The notes beneath the pieces were generated by a model. The model worked only from the letters and a program-made list of their open reading frames with translations. It was not told the DNA's origin and searched no databases. This document shows, piece after piece, positions 23,832 to 32,838 of a stretch of 64,000 bases of DNA (its first letter is position 1; each line of letters starts with the position of its first letter). The position numbers and the translations under genes were made by a program. Origin of the DNA: Blautia sp. An249. Lineage in GTDB: Bacteria; Bacillota; Clostridia; Lachnospirales; Lachnospiraceae. Location of the stretch: assembly GCF_002159835.1 (NCBI RefSeq), contig NZ_NFJL01000014.1, forward strand, positions 41,278-105,277, written 5' to 3'.

Positions 23832-26381
23832 ATGAGAAAGAAAGTAAAGCAATTCCTTGCCATTACCATAACCGCAGCTATGCTGCTTTCCGGCAGCAGC
23901 TTTGTCTATGGCGCGGAAATGGAACCGGAGTTACAGCCGGAAGAAGAGCAGACAGAAACACTGCTGGAAGAAACCGGGGATCTTCTGTCCGAAGAAGAGG
24001 AAGAATGGGATACGGATACGGACAGAGAGGAGGAAGCGGAGGAAGCAGAACCGGTTTTACCAGAAGAACTGCAGCTAAATGAAGAAGCGACAGAAACGCC
24101 GGGCGTGTACGAAGGCCAGGAAGAATATCAGGCTTCAGCCGCAGAGAGAGCTGCACAGGAAGAGATCATGAAGGTACCTGTAACAGGATACCGGCGGTAC
24201 ACCGAAGCTTTTAAAGTGCTGGAACTGGTAAATAAAGAGAGGACAAGCAGAGGTCTGTCAGCCCTCAAAATGGATAAGGATTTGCTTGATGCAGGAATGT
24301 TAAGAGCAGCAGAGCTTGGGATTTACTATTCTCATACACGTCCTACCGGGGAAGGCTGTTATACAGCAGATCCCAAAATTATGGGTGAAAACATTGCGGC
24401 GGGGACGGCCTTCTTCTTTAGTGAGGCATCAGATGTTATGGATTTGTGGATGCTTTCTCCGGGACATAAGCAGAATATTTTAACAGAGAGATATAAAAGC
24501 CTCGGCGTAGGATCAGTTCAGATAGATGAAGTTACCTACTGGGTACAGGTGTTCGGAACAGAAAACGCAGAAACAGCCAGCTCTCAGGACTACACGAACG
24601 GATGGAAAAAGACGAACATCAGTTTCACAGAGAATGATGAAGATTTTTCAATGTTTCTGGAAGTAAACGGAAGTTATGATGTAGGAGTAACTGCGCCGGT
24701 CCGTGTGGGATTTGATAACAGCTTTAGTAATATCTGGATTGAAAACAGCAGTTTTAATTTTACCAGTGAGAATCCAACGGTTTGTACCATAAATGCCAAT
24801 GGAGAACTTACTGCCAAAAGAGGAGGAAGAGCGAAAATTACAGCTGCTTTAAAGAACTATCCCCAGGCTTCGGCCAGCGCAACCGTGACAGTAGACGATC
24901 CGGCAGGCCAGACTGTTTTCCGTAATACGACCCCGCAGGTATCGGCCAAAGCCAATGGAGACGGAAGCGCGCTGATTAGCTGGAAAAAAGTTACCAATGC
25001 CTATAGCTATGGTATTTATCGGAAAGAGGCGGGCGGAAGCTTCCAGGGGCTGGCCACGGTGGGAGCCAATGTTACTTCCTACACAGATAAGACGGCAAAG
25101 CCGGGAAAAACTTATTATTATACAGTAAAAGGCTTCTGGGATGAGAACGGACAGGGAATTACCACCAAATATCCAACGAACGTGTCTGTAAAGATTCCAA
25201 CGGAGGAACAGCAGTTTGCAAACCTTACTACCCAGGTAACAGCTAAAGTAAACGAGGATCGCAGTGTATCCGTAAACTGGGGAAAACTAAATAAAGCAGC
25301 CAGCTACCGGATTTACCGAAAAGAAGCGGGTGGAAGTTTCGCAGGACTTGCCACAGTGGGAGCAGAGGCAACCACTTACCGGGATACGGCAGTGCAGGGA
25401 GGAAAGACCTACTATTACACAGTAAAAGGTTTCTGGAAAGAAGGGGCTGCCGGGACGGCGACCAAATATCCTTCTAATGTAAATGTAACCATCCCCGTAG
25501 ATCCCAACAATCCCCAGGAAGTATTTTTAAATACGGTTACAAAGGTATCGGCCAGCGCCAATGGGGATAAGACCATAACGGTATCCTGGGACGAAGTAGA
25601 CAATGCAGCCAGCTACCGGATCTATCGGAAGGAAGCCGGGGGAAGCTTTGCAGGGCTTGCCACGTTGGGAGCAGATACCACATCTTATACCGATCAGACA
25701 GCGAAACCGGGAAAAACCTATTATTATACAGTGAAAGGCTTCTGGGAGGAAAACGCCCAGGGAATCACCACGAAATATCCTTCCGATGTGAGTGCAAGGA
25801 TACCGGCAGAGTTCCTGGAAACGCCAAAAGTTACAGTTCAGTCAATGAATTACTGTACCATCGACGTAAGCTGGAACTCCATTGAGGGCGCAGAAACTTA
25901 TGTGATCTATCGAAAAGAAGCCAAAGCAGGCACCTCCTTTAAATCTATGGCGACCGTAAGTGAGGGCACATTGAAATACCGGGACAGCACAGCAAAACTG
26001 GGAGTAAGCTACTACTATACAGTAAAAGCCTGTGCAGGAGATGTGACAAGTGATTATGTAAAGAATGTAAAAGGAACGGCAGTTCCTTCAGCTCCCACAG
26101 TAAAGACTGCAGGCAGCACAAAGGGAGTGACTGTAACCTGGACCGGATCCAAAGCATCGGCCAACAGTTATGCAACAGGTTACCGGGTATTTCGGAAAAC
26201 AGCCGGGGGAAGCTGGAAGACAGTGGGAACTGTGGGAAAAGATACAAGAAGTTTCACAGACACAACCGGAGCAAAAGGTACAACTTATTACTATACAGTG
26301 AGGGCTTATGTAAAACAAAGTGACGGCAGCAATCTCTGGGGAAGTTACAATACCGCAGGAGTTGCAGGAACGAGAAAATAA
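23832..26381 (+). CDS. Secreted CAP/SCP-domain protein with Ig-like and FN3 repeats
   Basis: An 849-residue secreted protein. A signal peptide (1-28, ending FVYGA) is followed by a glu-rich tract (29-110). The CAP/SCP domain (about 125-245) has LVNKERTSRGLSAL, YYSHTRPTG, GENIAAG and LMLSPGHKQNIL-type motifs, seen here as WMLSPGHKQNIL, and the conserved YWVQVFG end. A group 2 bacterial Ig-like domain (about 268-352) and five fibronectin type III-like modules (about 360-848) follow, each with SYRIYRKEAGGSF and KTYYYTVKGFW signatures. No sortase or membrane anchor is visible. It heads a set of three related secreted proteins and probably works at the cell surface or on host or wall polymers. Confidence 0.88.
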   Translation: MRKKVKQFLAITITAAMLLSGSSFVYGAEMEPELQPEEEQTETLLEETGDLLSEEEEEWDTDTDREEEAEEAEPVLPEELQLNEEATETPGVYEGQEEYQASAAERAAQEEIMKVPVTGYRRYTEAFKVLELVNKERTSRGLSALKMDKDLLDAGMLRAAELGIYYSHTRPTGEGCYTADPKIMGENIAAGTAFFFSEASDVMDLWMLSPGHKQNILTERYKSLGVGSVQIDEVTYWVQVFGTENAETASSQDYTNGWKKTNISFTENDEDFSMFLEVNGSYDVGVTAPVRVGFDNSFSNIWIENSSFNFTSENPTVCTINANGELTAKRGGRAKITAALKNYPQASASATVTVDDPAGQTVFRNTTPQVSAKANGDGSALISWKKVTNAYSYGIYRKEAGGSFQGLATVGANVTSYTDKTAKPGKTYYYTVKGFWDENGQGITTKYPTNVSVKIPTEEQQFANLTTQVTAKVNEDRSVSVNWGKLNKAASYRIYRKEAGGSFAGLATVGAEATTYRDTAVQGGKTYYYTVKGFWKEGAAGTATKYPSNVNVTIPVDPNNPQEVFLNTVTKVSASANGDKTITVSWDEVDNAASYRIYRKEAGGSFAGLATLGADTTSYTDQTAKPGKTYYYTVKGFWEENAQGITTKYPSDVSARIPAEFLETPKVTVQSMNYCTIDVSWNSIEGAETYVIYRKEAKAGTSFKSMATVSEGTLKYRDSTAKLGVSYYYTVKACAGDVTSDYVKNVKGTAVPSAPTVKTAGSTKGVTVTWTGSKASANSYATGYRVFRKTAGGSWKTVGTVGKDTRSFTDTTGAKGTTYYYTVRAYVKQSDGSNLWGSYNTAGVAGTRK

Positions 26382-26401
26382 GTATCTAAAAGTTTACAAC
26401 A

Positions 26402-26427
26402 GCCGGAAAATCCATGGATTTTCCGGC
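26402..26427. repeat. Perfect 26-bp palindrome between secreted-protein genes
   Basis: Two 13-bp arms (left arm GCCGGAAAATCCA) with no loop gap. No T run follows on the + strand. It may act as a weak terminator or stabilise the end of the upstream mRNA. Confidence 0.7.
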
Positions 26428-26444
26428 AAAAAGGGCAGGGAAAG

Positions 26445-29333
26445 ATGAGGAAGAAAAAAATATGGCCGTTGATATTAACGGCAGCTTTGGTTATTAACAG
26501 CGGCAGTTTTGTCTATGGGGCAGAAGCAGACAGGATACTGCTGTCTGAGGAAGAACAACTGGAAGAAACTCTGATGGAGGAAGATAAAGCGGATATTCAA
26601 ACGGATTTAGAAGAAGCGCTTTCAGAACCAGAAGAAGAATTTTCGGAAGAGACCGCAGGAGAAGTTTTATTATATGCAGAGGATACAGAAGCAGAGCAGG
26701 AAATATTCCAAAATACGGTTACAGAAGTCACTGTGAACACAGATGATAATAATGAGGTGTTGGTGGAATGGAAAACAGTCGATAATGCAAAAAGTTATCG
26801 AATATACCGGAAAGAAGAAGGAGGCAGATTTGCCGGAATTATTACGGTGGATGCAGATACGCGAAACTACGTAGATAAAACGGCTCAGCCCGGAAAGACC
26901 TATTATTATACAGTAAAGGGGTTCTGGGAGGAAAATGCAAAAGGAACTGCAACACAGTATCCGGGAGATATTAAAATAACGGTTCCTGAGGAAGAGACAA
27001 GTATATTAGCAGAAGGTACTTGCGGAGAAAATCTTATATGGAAGTTAGACAGCAGCGGAACGCTTTATATTAGCGGTAATGGAGACATGGAAGAACGGAA
27101 AGGTTGGGAAAAATATGATTCACTAATCAAAAAGATTATTATTGAAGAAGGTGTAACCAGTGTAGCAAATTATGCGTTTGGTACAATGAAAAATTTAGAA
27201 ACAGTTGTATTGGCTGATAGTGTAACCTATATTGGCTGGGAAGCTTTTTATTCATGTTCTAATTTAAAGAGTATAGAATTTTCAGAGAATTTAATTGAAA
27301 TAGGTTCAGTTTCTTTTAGTGGTTGTGTGAATTTAGAAGAGATAGAACTTCCGCAAAGTTTGGTGAAGATAGGAGGAAGTGCATTTGGTAATTGTGATAA
27401 ATTGATAAATGTAGTTATTCCAGATAGTGTAACGATATTAGAAGGTGCATTTGATAACTGTAAAAATTTGAGAAATATAACATTACCTGATAGTATAGAA
27501 TGTTTATCAAATGGTATGTTTGCAAATTGTATAAAACTTAGAAGTGTTTCAATTCCAGATGATGTAAAAGAAATTGAAAAAGATGCCTTTTCTGGCTGTA
27601 TTAGTTTGGATACTATAGATTTGCCTGAGAATCTGGAAGTTATTGGTGATTATGCTTTTTCTGGCTGTACCAGTCTGAATACTATAGATTTTCCCGAGAA
27701 TCTAGAAGCTATTGGTGATTACGCCTTTTCTGGCTGCAGTTTAGAATCTTTCGCCTTGCCAGGGAGCGTTTCAGAAATTGGCGATTATGCTTTTTCTTTA
27801 TGTACAGGACTAACGGAAATAACGATTCCCAATACAGTTACAGAAGTTGGGAGAGGGTTATTTTCCGGATGCAGTGCTTTGCAAAAAGCAGAACTTTCTG
27901 ATCGATGTGCAGGTATCTCAGACAATATGTTCAGAGATTGCGTAAGTTTAAAGGAAGTAATTATCCCAGACAGCGTGATGGAGATCGGGTATTCTGCTTT
28001 TGATGGTTGTACCGGGTTAGAGGAAATAACAATACCAAATAGTGTAAGTGAAATAAAATATTCTGCTTTCGAGAATTGCGGCAGCTTACTGGAAATTGCA
28101 GTGAAGGGAGATGCACCAAAGGCTTATTACGACAGTTTTGCAGGATGCCCTTCAGATATGGTAATCTATGTTCCTGAGAAAGCCCAGGGGTATGAAGAGA
28201 AACCATGGAATTCTTACCGAATTGTATATGGTACGGATACCGGTGCTTTAGAAAAAATTCTTCAAAAAGCCAAAGGGTACGAGGAAGAAGAATATTCCCA
28301 CGTAAAAGCGACTTATCAGGCGTTGGAAAAAGTTATCAAAGAGACAGAAAACCTTTTAGACAAGACCGATGTTTCCCAAAAAGAAATTAATCTGCAGGCA
28401 GAAAAATTAGAAGAGGCTATTAGTAAATTAACAGAAGCAGATGAACGGGTGAAATGTGAATTTCAAAATACCCTTTTGCAGATAAATCTGTTAGAAAATG
28501 AAGGGAAAGTGACGATTCAGTGGGAACAGGCAGAAAATGCCAGAAGTTACCGAATCTATCGAAAAGAACAGGGAGGCAGTTTTACCGGTCTGGCAAGTGT
28601 GGATGAAAATACAACCACTTATGTAGATACAACGGCTGAAGCCGGAAAAACTTACTGTTACACAGTTAAAGGATTCTGGGAAAAAGATGCGAGAGGAATT
28701 GCAACTGATTATCCTTCTAATCTAACCATAAAATTACCGATAGATTCTCTGGAGACGCCGCAGATAAGTACGAAATCCGTGAATTACTGTACCGTGGATA
28801 TTTCCTGGAAGAAAATAGATGATGCAGAGAAATACGTGATTTACCGAAAAGAAGCTAAAGCAGGCACTTCTTTTAAATCTCTGGAAACTGTAAGCGGCAG
28901 CAGTCTGAAATATCGGGATGGCACAGCGAAAATGGGTGTAAGCTATTACTACACAGTGAAAGCGTATGCCGGAAACACCGCCAGTGATTATGTGAAGAAT
29001 GTAAAGGGAATGGCAGTGCCTTCAGCTCCCAAATTAAGCGAAATCTCGCATTTTGCTAGTTCAAGTACCCATAAGGGCGGAGTCCGAATAAAGTGGACAG
29101 GCTCTAAGGCAGGTTCCAATCAGTTTGTGGATGGTTATCGTATTTTCCGCAAGACAGCAGGGGGAAGCTGGAAGGCAATAGGAACTGTGGGGAAAAACGT
29201 CAGAAGTTTTGATGACAGTACAGGGAAAAGCGGAACAACTTATTATTACACAGTACGTCCTTATGTGAAATTAAGCAATGGAACCAACTTATGGGGAAGT
29301 TATGACACAGCAGGGAAATCAGTGAGAAGATAA
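26445..29333 (+). CDS. Secreted BspA-type leucine-rich repeat protein with FN3 modules
   Basis: A 962-residue protein. The signal peptide (ending FVYGAEA) and acidic tract resemble the preceding gene. One FN3 module (about 86-185) is followed by an LRR_5/BspA domain (about 190-590) built of about 23-residue repeats of the type AFSGCTSLNTIDFPENLEAI. A helical FIVAR-like linker (about 600-665, LEKVIKETENLLDKTDVSQKE split across two stretches) and three more FN3 modules complete it. BspA proteins bind matrix or other cells. The LRR part (about 27.1-28.1 kb) is visibly more AT-rich than the FN3 ends, suggesting separate origin or faster change. Confidence 0.88.
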   Translation: MRKKKIWPLILTAALVINSGSFVYGAEADRILLSEEEQLEETLMEEDKADIQTDLEEALSEPEEEFSEETAGEVLLYAEDTEAEQEIFQNTVTEVTVNTDDNNEVLVEWKTVDNAKSYRIYRKEEGGRFAGIITVDADTRNYVDKTAQPGKTYYYTVKGFWEENAKGTATQYPGDIKITVPEEETSILAEGTCGENLIWKLDSSGTLYISGNGDMEERKGWEKYDSLIKKIIIEEGVTSVANYAFGTMKNLETVVLADSVTYIGWEAFYSCSNLKSIEFSENLIEIGSVSFSGCVNLEEIELPQSLVKIGGSAFGNCDKLINVVIPDSVTILEGAFDNCKNLRNITLPDSIECLSNGMFANCIKLRSVSIPDDVKEIEKDAFSGCISLDTIDLPENLEVIGDYAFSGCTSLNTIDFPENLEAIGDYAFSGCSLESFALPGSVSEIGDYAFSLCTGLTEITIPNTVTEVGRGLFSGCSALQKAELSDRCAGISDNMFRDCVSLKEVIIPDSVMEIGYSAFDGCTGLEEITIPNSVSEIKYSAFENCGSLLEIAVKGDAPKAYYDSFAGCPSDMVIYVPEKAQGYEEKPWNSYRIVYGTDTGALEKILQKAKGYEEEEYSHVKATYQALEKVIKETENLLDKTDVSQKEINLQAEKLEEAISKLTEADERVKCEFQNTLLQINLLENEGKVTIQWEQAENARSYRIYRKEQGGSFTGLASVDENTTTYVDTTAEAGKTYCYTVKGFWEKDARGIATDYPSNLTIKLPIDSLETPQISTKSVNYCTVDISWKKIDDAEKYVIYRKEAKAGTSFKSLETVSGSSLKYRDGTAKMGVSYYYTVKAYAGNTASDYVKNVKGMAVPSAPKLSEISHFASSSTHKGGVRIKWTGSKAGSNQFVDGYRIFRKTAGGSWKAIGTVGKNVRSFDDSTGKSGTTYYYTVRPYVKLSNGTNLWGSYDTAGKSVRR

Positions 29334-29363
29334 CAGTAATTAGATTACATCAGGAGGAAGAAA

Positions 29364-32300
29364 ATGAGAAAGAAAGGAAAAACAGGAGTTGCTTTATTAA
29401 TGGCAGGGGTACTGCTGTTTACCAACAGTGGATTCGTCTATGGGACGGAACTGGAATCACCTGTTCAGTTAGAAGAATCAGAATTGCAGCCTGAGGAAGA
29501 AGGAACGGAAGAAATTCTGACAGAGGAGATAGAGGAGGAGACAGAAGAACCTTTGCAGGAAGAAAGCGGCTACGGGGAATTGCAGACACTGGGAGAAATT
29601 GAAGAATGGGAAACGACGGATGTGGAAGGTTTAGAGGGGGTAGAAATAATTCAAAATCCGGATGTTCCAGAAGATTCAACAGAAGACGGGATTGAAGCAG
29701 AGGGAAGCTGCGGAGTACAGGCCATATGGAAACTGGATGAGGAGTGGAATCTGGTTATCAGCGGTTCAGGAGAGATGAATAACTATGGAATCCGGACTGC
29801 ACCATGGAGTTCTTATGACTATCTGATTAAAACCGTTACAGTGGAAGACGGCATAACCAGTATTGGAGAATCTGCATTTAAAAATTGCAGCAGATTAAAT
29901 ACAGTGACTCTCTCCGACAGTATTACAGCCATACATAGAAATGCATTTGAAAATTGCAGCAGCATAGAGGAGCTTTATATCCCGGAAAAAGTTACAGAAA
30001 TCGCAGATTCTGTGTTTTCCGGCTGTGAAGGATTAAAAAATATTACTCTTCCGGAAATGATGAAAACAATTGGAGACAAGGCGTTTTCCGGCTGCAGCGG
30101 ATTAAGTGAAGTGACAATTCCGGAAGGAGTAGAAAGTATCGGAGAATCTGCATTTAATAAGTGCAGCGATATTGAAACTATTGATATTCCAGAAAATGTA
30201 CTTCAAATGGGAAAGAATGTATTTTCCGGCTGCAGCAGTCTGAAAGATGTATACATTCTGGGAAATATAGAGAAGATTGGAGACGGAACCTTTTCTAATT
30301 GTATTCGATTAGATGAAATCCAACTGCCGGAATCGGTAAATACCATTGGAGCGGAATGTTTTCTTGGGTGCAGTTCTCTGAAAACGGTAGATTTGCCGGA
30401 CAGTGTAACTACAATAGGAGTACGCGCTTTTTCTGGCTGCGGCAGCCTGGAAAGTCTGGGAATTCCTGAAGGCGTAAGTGAAATTCAGGAAGGGATGTTT
30501 TTAAACTGCAGGAACCTGCAGAAGATAGAATTACCGGAAAGTATTATCAGTTTTGGCAACGGAGTATTTGAAAACTGCAGCAGTCTGGAAACAATAGAGA
30601 TTCCGGAAAAGGTAAGCAGTCTGTCAGATAATTTATTTTCCGGCTGCAGTGGTCTGAAGGAAATAGCTATTTCAGATGGGATAGACAGTATTGGAAACAG
30701 CACCTTTTCCGACTGCAGCAGTCTGGAGAGAATAGAACTTCCCTCAAATGTGACAAGTTTGGGAATTCGTGCGTTTTCCGGTTGTACAGGATTAAAAGAA
30801 ATAGATCTTTCCAGTGGTCTGGAAATTCTTCCTCAGTACTTGTTTGGAAATTGCAGAAGTCTGAAAACCATACAGATCCCAAAAAGCGTCAGACAAATGG
30901 ATTCTTATGTATTCTTTGGCTGTACAGGATTAGAAGAGATAGACATACCGGAACGAGTAGAAGAGATACCTGCTTATGCTTTTTCCGGCTGCAGAAGTTT
31001 AAAAACAGTGGGAATGGTAGACAGCCTTACTTCCATCGGAAGATATGCATTTGAAAACTGCAGCAGTTTAAAGAGTCTGGAGATTCCGGACAGCGTGCGT
31101 ACGATTGCTTCCGGCGCATTTAGTAAATGCAGCGATTTGGAAAATATCCATCTGCCGAAAAAACTGCATACAATAGAAGAAAGCGTTTTTGGGAACTGCA
31201 GTGGACTGGAAAGTATTACCATATCTTCAAATATAGAAACCATAGAGAATTATGCTTTTCAATACTGCAGCAGGCTTGGTTATCTGACCATGGAAGGGGA
31301 TGCGCCCGGTGCATCATACAGAAGCTTTTTCGGATGCCCGGAGGATCTTCTTATACTGGTTCCTTCAGATGCGAAAGGATATGATACAGCGCCCTGGACA
31401 GATTATAAAGTTGTAACTGCCGGAAGCGAAGAGGCAGAAGAAGCAGAGAAGGAAAAATTCCAAAATACAGTTACCAGTGTTACGGCTTCTGAGAAGGATG
31501 AGAAAGCAGTTATTAAATGGAAATCCGTCCGAAGTGCAAAGAGCTATCGGATTTACCGGAAAGAAGCAGGAGGAAATTTTGCCGGGATTGTAACTGTACC
31601 TGCAGGGGAAAATGTGTACGTAGATACGACAGTTTCATATGGAATTAAATATTATTATACGGTAAAGGCTTTCTCCGAAGAGGATGCAAACGGATTCTAC
31701 AGCAAGTATCCTTTAGATGTTTTGTTTTACATGCCTCAAACCGAAAAAACATTTGCAGAGGCGATGCCTCAGGTAAGTGTACAAAGTGTTCTGGAAAATG
31801 GAGGCACCAGGTGCTCTATTCGGATTTCCTGGAATAGAATAGACGGTGCGAAAAGTTATCGTGTATATCAGAAAGAGGCAGGAGGAAAATTTGTAGGTGT
31901 AGGAAATATTAGCGATTCCAAAGGATATGGAGGAAGTATCGCTGTTATACATCCAAATGTAAAAATGGGCAAGACCTACTATTATACAGTGAAAGGTTTC
32001 TGGGAAGAAGATGCCAAAGGAACGTGTACAAAATATCCTGCAGGTGCAAAAGTCACGGTTCCTCCGGTTAACCTGCCGACCCCTAAAGTTACAACAAAAT
32101 CTATGAATTACTGTACTGTGGATGTATCCTGGAACAAAATAGATTATGCAGAGAAATATGTGATTTACCGAAAAGAGGCAAAAGCAGGAACTTCTTTTAA
32201 ATCCATAAAAACGGTAGATCGATATACACAGAAATACCGTGACAGTACAGCTAAAATGGGCACTAAATATTATTATACAGTAAAGGCGTATGTAGGATCG

Positions 32301-32684
32301 GAGTGCAGCGGATACCAGAAAAATGTTACGGGAACAGCACTGCCCTCAGCTCCTTCTTTATATGGACATGCTTTTTCAACCGCAACTCAGAAGTATACTT
32401 CAGGGCAGAAGAAAGTTGTGGTTCAGGGTGGAATTGGTGTCAGATGGACTGGTTCCAAGTCAGGAGCCAATACTTTTGTGACGGGATACCGGGTTTTTCG
32501 TAAAACAAAAGGGGAAAGCTGGAAAACACTGGCAACTGTTGGTAAAAATGTACGGCAATATAAAGATACAACCGTGAAAAAAGGAACGACTTATTATTAT
32601 ACGGTACGGCCCTATGTGCGAATGGCAGACGGAAGCAATTTATGGGGAAATTATGACACAAACGGTGTGGAATTAAAAAGATAG
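29364..32684 (+). CDS. Secreted BspA-type leucine-rich repeat protein with FN3 modules (third paralog)
   Basis: An 1106-residue protein. Signal peptide (ending FVYGTE), acidic tract, a large LRR_5/BspA domain (about 115-690, roughly two dozen repeats of the type AFSGCSGLSEVTIPEGVESI) and four FN3-like modules (about 700-1106). The start has CAGGAGGAAG. It lies 30 bases behind its paralog and is closed by a strong terminator at 32695-32739, so the three genes may be partly co-transcribed. No sortase motif or membrane anchor is seen; attachment, if any, would be non-covalent. Confidence 0.88.
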   Translation: MRKKGKTGVALLMAGVLLFTNSGFVYGTELESPVQLEESELQPEEEGTEEILTEEIEEETEEPLQEESGYGELQTLGEIEEWETTDVEGLEGVEIIQNPDVPEDSTEDGIEAEGSCGVQAIWKLDEEWNLVISGSGEMNNYGIRTAPWSSYDYLIKTVTVEDGITSIGESAFKNCSRLNTVTLSDSITAIHRNAFENCSSIEELYIPEKVTEIADSVFSGCEGLKNITLPEMMKTIGDKAFSGCSGLSEVTIPEGVESIGESAFNKCSDIETIDIPENVLQMGKNVFSGCSSLKDVYILGNIEKIGDGTFSNCIRLDEIQLPESVNTIGAECFLGCSSLKTVDLPDSVTTIGVRAFSGCGSLESLGIPEGVSEIQEGMFLNCRNLQKIELPESIISFGNGVFENCSSLETIEIPEKVSSLSDNLFSGCSGLKEIAISDGIDSIGNSTFSDCSSLERIELPSNVTSLGIRAFSGCTGLKEIDLSSGLEILPQYLFGNCRSLKTIQIPKSVRQMDSYVFFGCTGLEEIDIPERVEEIPAYAFSGCRSLKTVGMVDSLTSIGRYAFENCSSLKSLEIPDSVRTIASGAFSKCSDLENIHLPKKLHTIEESVFGNCSGLESITISSNIETIENYAFQYCSRLGYLTMEGDAPGASYRSFFGCPEDLLILVPSDAKGYDTAPWTDYKVVTAGSEEAEEAEKEKFQNTVTSVTASEKDEKAVIKWKSVRSAKSYRIYRKEAGGNFAGIVTVPAGENVYVDTTVSYGIKYYYTVKAFSEEDANGFYSKYPLDVLFYMPQTEKTFAEAMPQVSVQSVLENGGTRCSIRISWNRIDGAKSYRVYQKEAGGKFVGVGNISDSKGYGGSIAVIHPNVKMGKTYYYTVKGFWEEDAKGTCTKYPAGAKVTVPPVNLPTPKVTTKSMNYCTVDVSWNKIDYAEKYVIYRKEAKAGTSFKSIKTVDRYTQKYRDSTAKMGTKYYYTVKAYVGSECSGYQKNVTGTALPSAPSLYGHAFSTATQKYTSGQKKVVVQGGIGVRWTGSKSGANTFVTGYRVFRKTKGESWKTLATVGKNVRQYKDTTVKKGTTYYYTVRPYVRMADGSNLWGNYDTNGVELKR

Positions 32685-32694
32685 CAAAGGAAAA

Positions 32695-32739
32695 CCGTCC
32701 GGAAAGTAAAATTTTATTTTCTTTCCGGGCGATTTTTTT
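32695..32739 (+). terminator. Terminator closing the three secreted-protein genes
   Basis: GTCCGGAAAG pairs with CTTTCCGGGC, followed by GATTTTTTT. Confidence 0.88.
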
Positions 32740-32838
32740 ACAATAATTTTCATTTACTTTACAAAAAACGGATAGAAGCCAGAGGTTCTTTTTTTCTATA
32801 CTGTAGATGTTTCAGAAAACCAATTTAGGAGGAAAATG

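Noticed and set aside
27130..31300. Regularly spaced short repeats in 27.1-28.1 and 29.8-31.3 kb that could suggest a CRISPR or tandem array
   Set aside because: The period (about 69 bases, 23 codons) follows the leucine-rich protein repeats in one open frame, and the DNA units are diverged. There are no identical repeats with unique spacers.
32740..32838. Possible PhoP box before the alkaline phosphatase gene
   Set aside because: TTTACTTTACAAAA is AT-rich but does not show the spaced direct repeats expected; not supported.
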